Source: Enterovibrio sp. JCM 19048
GTDB lineage: Bacteria; Pseudomonadota; Gammaproteobacteria; Enterobacterales; Vibrionaceae
Reading direction: 5' to 3'
Length of the DNA stretch: 64,000 nucleotides
Assembly (NCBI GenBank): GCA_001310415.1
Contig: BAXE01000001.1
Location: 310,001 to 374,000, forward strand
The notes below the pieces were generated by a model. The model did not search any database. It was given only the letters and a program-made list of their open reading frames with translations, and was not told the DNA's origin. Of this stretch, positions 58,649 through 64,000 are shown one piece after another; the stretch's first letter is position 1; every line of letters begins with the position of its first letter. Position numbers and translations under genes: made by a program.

Positions 58649-60284
58649 GGGTATTCTCCTGAATTTCGGTGTCTATGGTTGTTTTCTTTCCCGGCAGCTC
58701 GTCACCACCCATCAATGCTTCATAAATCCAATAGCTGTATTCGGATTCGCGCAGCGCATCACCCCACAAAATAGGTTTTGCGCCTTTCCAGCGTTCTTCG
58801 AGGAAATCGACCAGCAGATGAGCGGCATTGGCGTCGGAATATTTCTGGAACAGGCTGGCTGCGCGGTAGGCACACAGTTCACCCTGACAAGGACCCATAC
58901 CAAGGCGGGTACGGCGACGTAAATCGACAAGGTTATGGACATCCAACGTCTGAATGGCGTAATTAATTTCGCCCGCCGTCACCATTTCACATTCACAAAT
59001 GACGGTGTCACTGCCTTTCCCGTTATCAAGGAACGCAGCGGCTCGCTCACCATGGCGGTAAACCGCACTTTCATAAACCGGTTTGGCAAGGCTGGCGGTT
59101 TTCTTGGCTGCTTTTGGCGGCGTAGCGGCACCCGGCAACAAGCGGGTATGGGTGGAGCAAGGCGTGTTGTTTCCAAGCTTTTTGGCGACCAGATCGGTTG
59201 TCCATTCTGCCATCAATCGGCTGGTCATCAGCTTGCCGCCAGTGATGGTAACAAAGCCTTCAAGGCCATCGCGTTCTTGGTGATCCAATAAGACAATGCC
59301 GCGGCTGATATCGCGGCCACTGCCGTCGTCATCAACAGCCACCAGAGGTCGCACACCCGCGTAGGCACGCAATATACGGCTGTTTGCCATAATCGGGGCG
59401 AGCTTCGCACCTTCTTCCAGCAGAATATCGACTTCATCGCTGGTGACATGTAAGTCATTAATTTCGCTGTAATCAATATGTTTGGAAGTGGTGCCAATCA
59501 GGGAAATGGTATCACCCGGCACCAGGATATCGGCGTCAGATGGTGGTCGACAGCGGTTTAGCACAACGTTGTTAATGCGGTAATCGAGGATCAGCAGTGA
59601 GCCTTTGGCGGGGAACATTTTGATCTTCAAATCGGCGTATTCAGCGATGCCCTGACCCCAGATGCCTGCGGCGTTTACCACCTGATGAGCGTAAATTTCA
59701 AATGCCTGACGCTGACGGGTGTTATAGCAATGCACACCAATTACCCGGTTTTGCTCGTGGATCAATCCAGTCACTCTGGTGTGGGTAAATACTTTCCCGC
59801 CCAGCTCCTTGGCATCCAGAATGTTCGCAGAGCAGAGGCGGAATGGGTCGAGCGTGCCATCCGGTACACGCACTGCGCCGAGTAGGGAAGGGTTGGCGTT
59901 TGGTTCAATACGAAGCGCCTCTTCCCGTGTCAGACGCTGAGCATCGATGCCAGCTTTTTTGCAAGCATCAATAAATGTTGGCTGAAAGCTGATGTCATCT
60001 TCCGGCAGGGTCAGGTAAAGGCCGTCGGTTTCTTCAACGCAGTGTCGAGCAATACGTTTAAGGATTTTGTTTTCCTTGATGCACTCTTTAGCGGAATGGC
60101 TATCGGTGACGGCATACCGGGCACCGGAATGAAGCAAACCGTGGTTCCGTCCGGTAGTGCCGGAAGCGAGGTCATCCTGTTCCAGCAAAATCGCGTTGAT
60201 TCCACGAAGCGCACAATCGCGCAGGATAGAAGTGCCTGTTGCACCCCCACCAATAATAACGACATCCGTCTCAAAGCGTGGCAT
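58635..60284 (-). CDS. glpA: GlpA, catalytic subunit of anaerobic glycerol-3-phosphate dehydrogenase
   Basis: Intact, 549 residues. DVVIIGGGATGTSILRDCALRG binds FAD; LASGTTGRNHGLLHSGARYAV carries the family active-site region; CECEMVTAGEINYA and GMGPCQGELCAYRAA form the C-terminal BFD-like [2Fe-2S] domain of GlpA. Oxidises sn-glycerol 3-phosphate to dihydroxyacetone phosphate anaerobically. First gene of glpABC, divergent from glpFK across a 454-bp regulatory gap with GlpR- and CRP-like sites. Confidence 0.95.
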   Translation of the reverse strand: MPRFETDVVIIGGGATGTSILRDCALRGINAILLEQDDLASGTTGRNHGLLHSGARYAVTDSHSAKECIKENKILKRIARHCVEETDGLYLTLPEDDISFQPTFIDACKKAGIDAQRLTREEALRIEPNANPSLLGAVRVPDGTLDPFRLCSANILDAKELGGKVFTHTRVTGLIHEQNRVIGVHCYNTRQRQAFEIYAHQVVNAAGIWGQGIAEYADLKIKMFPAKGSLLILDYRINNVVLNRCRPPSDADILVPGDTISLIGTTSKHIDYSEINDLHVTSDEVDILLEEGAKLAPIMANSRILRAYAGVRPLVAVDDDGSGRDISRGIVLLDHQERDGLEGFVTITGGKLMTSRLMAEWTTDLVAKKLGNNTPCSTHTRLLPGAATPPKAAKKTASLAKPVYESAVYRHGERAAAFLDNGKGSDTVICECEMVTAGEINYAIQTLDVHNLVDLRRRTRLGMGPCQGELCAYRAASLFQKYSDANAAHLLVDFLEERWKGAKPILWGDALRESEYSYWIYEALMGGDELPGKKTTIDTEIQENTHADV

Positions 60285-60340
60285 GTCTAAATCCTCATAT
60301 AACTGATGGTTTTATTGTGGCACCTCTGTTTTCGCTTTGA

Positions 60341-60376
60341 TATGAATCCACTCACACAAATGCGCGAACGAACATT
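60341..60376. promoter_or_regulatory. CRP-like and GlpR-like sites upstream of glpA
   Basis: TATGA-ATCCAC-TCACA at 60341-60356 matches CRP at 9 of 10 positions. AATGCGCG-AACGAACATT at 60359-60376 matches the GlpR operator pattern (WATGTTCG...CGAACATW). A weaker related sequence, ATGTGCTCGTTCGCTC, is at 60574-60590 on the glpF side. The rest of the 60285-60738 gap holds no gene. Confidence 0.6.
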
Positions 60377-60738
60377 AAAAGTTTGATGGGAACGAATAAG
60401 GAATTTTTCTTATCGAGGCGATGTAAATGCTGATTGAGTGCTATTTGTCCAGTTTTAACGGCTGGTTAACGCCGTTATGACTCCCTTAAATTCTTAATCT
60501 TCATGAAAATCACCTGTCTAATTTGGCATCAAAATTGAGCCAGATAACAAATTTTCGTTCATCTGTTTCAAAATATGTGCTCGTTCGCTCAGTTGTGATT
60601 TTGTCCCGTAGTGGTTTGTCCAGTTCTGCGTATATTGAGTCTCACTGGTGAGAGAGGGGTGACCTTTGCCGCTTGAGGTGAGACTTGCAGGCCGCAAAGG
60701 TGAATGCGCTTTTTAACCACACATAGTAGGAGGCCATC

Positions 60739-61586
60739 ATGGCTAATAACCGGCAACATACGCTGCTGGGTCAGTGCATCGCAGAGTTTATCGGCACAGG
60801 ACTGCTCATCTTTTTCGGGGTGGGATGCGTCGCTGCATTAGTGCTAACCGGTGCAGAGTTTACCCAATGGGAAGTGAGTATTGTTTGGGGCTTGGGGGTG
60901 GCGATTGCTATCTACTGCACCGCTGGCGTATCGGGGGCTCACCTGAACCCGGCAGTGACTATCGCCCTGACCGCATTCCACGGTTTCGATAAGTCTAAAG
61001 TCGCGCCTTACATTTTGTCCCAAGTTTTGGGTGCTTTCTCTGCGGCGGCTTTGGTGTATTTCCTCTATGGCCCTCTGTTTACCGACTACGAAGTCGCAAA
61101 CGGTATTACACGTGGAAGTGTAGAAGGATTGGCAACAGCGGGGATTTTCTCTACGTATCCTCACGCATCTTTGTCGTTCTTTGGCGCAACAATGGTGGAA
61201 TTCGCCATTACTGCCGTGCTGATGTTCGGCATTCTGGCGCTGGGCGATGAGAACAACGGTGCTCACCGCGGTGCAATGAACCCATTGCTGATTGGTATTT
61301 TGATTGCAGTGATCGGTGGCTCCCTTGGCCCACTGACCGGTTTTGCAATGAACCCTGCACGTGACTTTGGCCCTAAATTCTTCGCCTTTATCGCGGGCTG
61401 GACCATGCACTGACTGGCGCGAAAGACATCCCATATTTCATCGTGCCTATTCTTGGCCCAATCGCCGGTGCGTGTTTTGGTGCCTGGGTTTACCCGAAAG
61501 CCGTTGGTTTCTTTCTGCCAACCGTTGGTACAGGTTGCACTATTCCGAACCAATGTGATGATTCAACTGAAGCTGCTCAAATCTAA
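60739..61586 (+). CDS. glpF: GlpF, glycerol facilitator (1 frameshift)
   Basis: About 282 residues, aquaglyceroporin. Both half-helix motifs are present: GAHLNPAVTIALTAF and FAMNPARDFGPKFFAF, i.e. the NPA and NPA/R filter pair, with the Arg typical of glycerol channels. Six hydrophobic segments. One G is missing near 61407, where GWTMALTGAKDIPYF restores the last two segments and the stop at 61584-61586. RBS AGGAGG. First gene of glpFK. Confidence 0.93.
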
Positions 61587-61616
61587 ATAACGAATAAAAA
61601 CAAAAGGTATAGAACA

Positions 61617-63124
61617 ATGACAAATCAAAAATATATCGTCGCTCTGGACCAAGGCACTACCAGCTCCCGTGCAGTCGTTCTGGATCACAATGCCAATATC
61701 GTCAGCAGCTCACAGCGTGAGTTTACCCAGATTTATCCTGAAGCAGGTTGGGTAGAGCATGACCCAATGGAAATCTACGCAACCCAGAGTTCAACTCTGG
61801 TGGAAGCCCTGACGAAAGCGGGCATCCGCAGTGATGAAGTAGCCGCAATTGGTATCACTAACCAGCGTGAAACCACCATCGTCTGGAACAAAGAAACCGG
61901 CAAACCTGTATACAACGCGATTGTATGGCAGTGCCGCCGTACAGCGGAAATCTGTGAAGAGCTGAAAGCCCGTGGTCTGGAAGAGTATGTGCGTGAAAAC
62001 ACCGGCCTTCTGCTTGACCCTTACTTCTCTGGCACCAAAGTAAAATGGATTTTGGATAATGTGGAAGGCGCACGTGAAGATGCGCAGGCAGGCAAACTAC
62101 TGTTCGGTACCGTGGATACCTGGCTGGTATGGAAAATGACCCAAGGCCGCGTACACGTCACCGACTACACCAACGCATCACGCACCATGCTGTTTAATAT
62201 CAACGATATGAAATGGGATGCTAAGATCCTTGATGAGATGGGTATTCCAGCCAGCATGATGCCGGAAGTGAAATGCTCATCCGAAGTGTACGGCCAAACC
62301 AACATTGGCGGTAAAGGCGGTACCCGTATTCCAATCGCCGGTATTGCTGGTGATCAGCAAGCAGCGTTGTTCGGTCAAATGTGTGTGGAAGCAGGTCAGG
62401 CGAAAAATACCTACGGTACGGGTTGCTTCCTGCTGATGAACACCGGCAAAGAAAAGGTGACTTCACGTAACGGCCTGTTGACGACACTGGCATGTGGCCC
62501 GAAAGGCGAACCGGCTTATGCACTAGAGGGTCGGTGTTTATGGGCGGTGCGTCAATTCAGTGGCTACGCGATGAAATGAAGTTGATTCAAGATGCACGTG
62601 ACTCTGAATACTTCGCGACGAAAGTGGATACCTCGAACGGTGTGTATGTGGTTCCGGCATTCACTGGCTTGGGCGCACCTTACTGGGATGCGTATGCACG
62701 TGGCACTATCGTTGGTTTAACCCGCGGCGCGAATGCGAACCATATTGTACGTGCAACACTGGAAAGTATTGCTTACCAAACCCGCGATGTACTGGATGCG
62801 ATGCAGGCTGATTCTGGCATCGAACTGTGCGCGCTGCGTGTAGATGGCGGGGCAGTGCACAATAATTTCCTGATGCAGTTCCAGGCAGATTTGCTCAACA
62901 CTGAAGTTCACCGCCCACAAGTGACAGAGGTGACAGCGCTGGGTGCAGCGTACTTGGCAGGCCTTGCGGTTGGTTTCTGGAATGGCATTGATGAGTTGCA
63001 GGGCAAAGCAGTCGTTGATCGTTCATTCACACCAGACGGCAACGAAGAGAAACGCAGCCAACGTTACAAAGGCTGGAAACGAGCAGTCAAATGCGCCCAG
63101 ATTTGGGCGGAAATCGAAGAATAA
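61617..63124 (+). CDS. glpK: GlpK, glycerol kinase (1 frameshift)
   Basis: 502 residues after repair, the same length as E. coli Glp[24 protein letters not shown] is the ATP-binding start, [17 protein letters not shown] and [12 protein letters not shown] follow, then [14 protein letters not shown], and the ATPase part contains [14 protein letters not shown] and [16 protein letters not shown]. One base is missing near 62525 ([16 protein letters not shown]). Phosphorylates glycerol to glycerol 3-phosphate, the substrate of the divergently encoded GlpABC. It lies 30 bases after glpF. Confidence 0.95.
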
Positions 63125-63149
63125 TCCAATAAAACACCCTACGTAAGCA

Positions 63150-63181
63150 AAAAGCCCCGCTTGAAAGAGCGGGGCTTTTTT
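63150..63181 (+). terminator. rho-independent terminator after glpK
   Basis: AAAAGCCCCGC-TTGAAAGA-GCGGGGCTTTTTT stem-loop with a T run. Confidence 0.92.
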
Positions 63182-63614
63182 AATAAAAACAGCGTAGTGA
63201 AACGTTCAACAATGTCATTTCAGAACGCCCGCTGAATACCAGGCTGCACTGATCATCAAGATAGTATGCTCGACTAAGCCGAATGATAGGGGATTCCTGA
63301 TTTCCTACCGAAAGGTACGCATTTCTGTGTGAATTGCTGGCTTCGTAATCGTAACTATAGTCAATCACTTGAATACCCAGCTCATCATCGTCTAAATCGG
63401 AATAAGTTACTCGTGAGGTCAGTTGGTCGCCTTCAAGTTCAATATACGTTTCCCACTTGAACCCAATAGCTTCTACTTTACCAAATGCTTGAATGGAGAA
63501 AAGCGTAGGCACGTAAAACAAAAAAACATTGAGTAAAACAATAGAAACAACGATTTTTATTCTGGTTGCTTTAACACTGAAGTAAGAGCTGATCTTTCGA
63601 ATATAGGCAGTCAT
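63180..63614 (-). CDS. ToxS-like partner of the adjacent transmembrane regulator
   Basis: Intact, 144 residues. A short cytoplasmic basic N-terminus (MTAYIRKISSYFSVKATR), one membrane segment (IKIVVSIVLLNVFLFYVPTLF), and a periplasmic domain rich in beta-type residues with two Cys near the end (DDQCSLVF and SLRCFY). Not recognisably homologous in sequence to ToxS, but size, topology and the 44-base overlap with the regulator match a ToxR/ToxS or TcpP/TcpH pair. Function by inference only. Confidence 0.6.
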   Translation of the reverse strand: MTAYIRKISSYFSVKATRIKIVVSIVLLNVFLFYVPTLFSIQAFGKVEAIGFKWETYIELEGDQLTSRVTYSDLDDDELGIQVIDYSYDYEASNSHRNAYLSVGNQESPIIRLSRAYYLDDQCSLVFSGRSEMTLLNVSLRCFY

Positions 63615-64000
63615 GGTTGTCTATCTTTAGTTTAATGTCACCGTTTTCAGACTGTTCCATGTCAGGGTAGGGTTGGAGATGGTGCAGTTCAATGAAATCC
63701 GCACGGTTGTATAGAGACTCTCCCGCAACCCAGAGATTGTAAATGGTAGCGCAGGAAAGCAGCACCATCACGAGTAGCCAGGCAATATTGCTCCGCTGAT
63801 GTTCGGGCTCCGCCTTCGCTTCCACCTCCGTACAGGACTCAAGCTCGTCACGTACCAACGTCTCTTGCACTGGTTTGGGCTTGAAGACGAGCGAGTAACC
63901 GACACCAGGCTCGTTAACCAGAATCGTCTTGTCTACATCACCAATTGCTTGCCGTGTTCTTATAATTAGTTGAGGCAAACTTTCCGGAGAAGTGTGTTTT
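63571..64000 (-). CDS. ToxR/CadC-like transmembrane transcription regulator, partial
   Basis: The gene enters from the right edge; only its last 142 codons are present. The visible part starts with the end of an OmpR-type winged helix (SLPQLIIRTRQAIGDVDKT, then VNEPGVGYSLVF, the wing), a charged linker, one membrane segment (NIAWLLVMVLLSCATIYNLWV), and a periplasmic tail ending IDNHDCLYSKDQLLLQC with two Cys eleven residues apart. This is the ToxR/TcpP/CadC layout, where periplasmic conditions control a cytoplasmic DNA-binding domain without phosphorylation. Target genes unknown. Confidence 0.75.
   Translation of the reverse strand, partial: KHTSPESLPQLIIRTRQAIGDVDKTILVNEPGVGYSLVFKPKPVQETLVRDELESCTEVEAKAEPEHQRSNIAWLLVMVLLSCATIYNLWVAGESLYNRADFIELHHLQPYPDMEQSENGDIKLKIDNHDCLYSKDQLLLQC

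Noticed and set aside
1-64000. CRISPR arrays, tRNA or rRNA genes, insertion sequences, prophage
   Set aside because: No repeat-spacer pattern, no tRNA-like cloverleaf ends, no transposase, integrase or phage structural genes seen on either strand.

Overview
The window reads as chromosomal DNA of a facultatively anaerobic, flagellated marine gammaproteobacterium, most likely a member of the Vibrionaceae (Grimontia/Enterovibrio/Photobacterium-like; genus not provable from here). Reasons are an E. coli-order napFDAGHBC cluster beside a NarQ-type sensor, a giant LapA/FrhA-type RTX adhesin with its own TolC and OmpA-like genes, CheV, a CRY-DASH photolyase, glpABC/glpFK, and a ToxR-like regulator at the right edge.

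Quality warning that shapes the whole annotation: about 25 genes are broken by frameshifts, and every one I traced goes the same way. One base (occasionally two) is missing, usually from a short run of identical bases; adding it back restores a normal-length protein. napF has four, the adhesin about thirteen missing bases, and the total is above 50 in 64 kb. This looks like systematic run-length under-calling, not gene decay, so these loci are annotated as single full-length CDSs with the breaks described.

Layout. 0-6.4 kb: narQ start (minus), then the periplasmic nitrate reductase operon. 6.5-16 kb: small housekeeping and unknown genes (UPF0263, a nucleotidyltransferase-like protein with eroded catalytic motif, YjiH-type membrane protein, two related secreted helical proteins, an alpha/beta hydrolase, an AT-rich orphan gene bracketed by inverted copies of a palindromic repeat, isochorismatase-fold hydrolase, DUF2867, CRY-DASH). 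15.1-27.9 kb: type I secretion locus (OmpA-like lipoprotein and TolC on minus, divergent adhesin of about 3,430 aa on plus). 28-39.4 kb: cheV, a TAXI-type TRAP transporter, CZB protein, gabD, a lipoprotein, a coiled-coil membrane protein, an AlkA-type glycosylase. 39.6-47.5 kb: a tricarboxylate module consisting of a CitAB/DpiBA-like two-component system (minus), divergent tctCBA, a class III CoA-transferase and a citryl-CoA-lyase-like protein. 47.6-55.8 kb: small proteins, RidA, MscS, cytochrome b561, a ParA-like ATPase followed by three 28-bp-spaced perfect palindromes and a SatD-like/DUF3307 gene pair, and TerC/Alx behind a yybP-ykoY-type leader. 56-63.1 kb: the glpABC and divergent glpFK regulons. 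63.2-64 kb: a ToxR/ToxS-like pair, cut by the window edge.

The most interesting units are (1) the tricarboxylate locus, which encodes uptake, sensing, CoA activation and cleavage of what is probably citrate without the classical CitDEF lyase, with a 27-bp palindrome upstream of tctC and three consecutive hairpins between tctC and tctB; and (2) the ParA - triple palindrome - SatD-like-HTH - DUF3307 unit, which could be an autoregulated membrane system or a partition-like cassette. No tRNA, rRNA, CRISPR array, transposase or integrase was seen.
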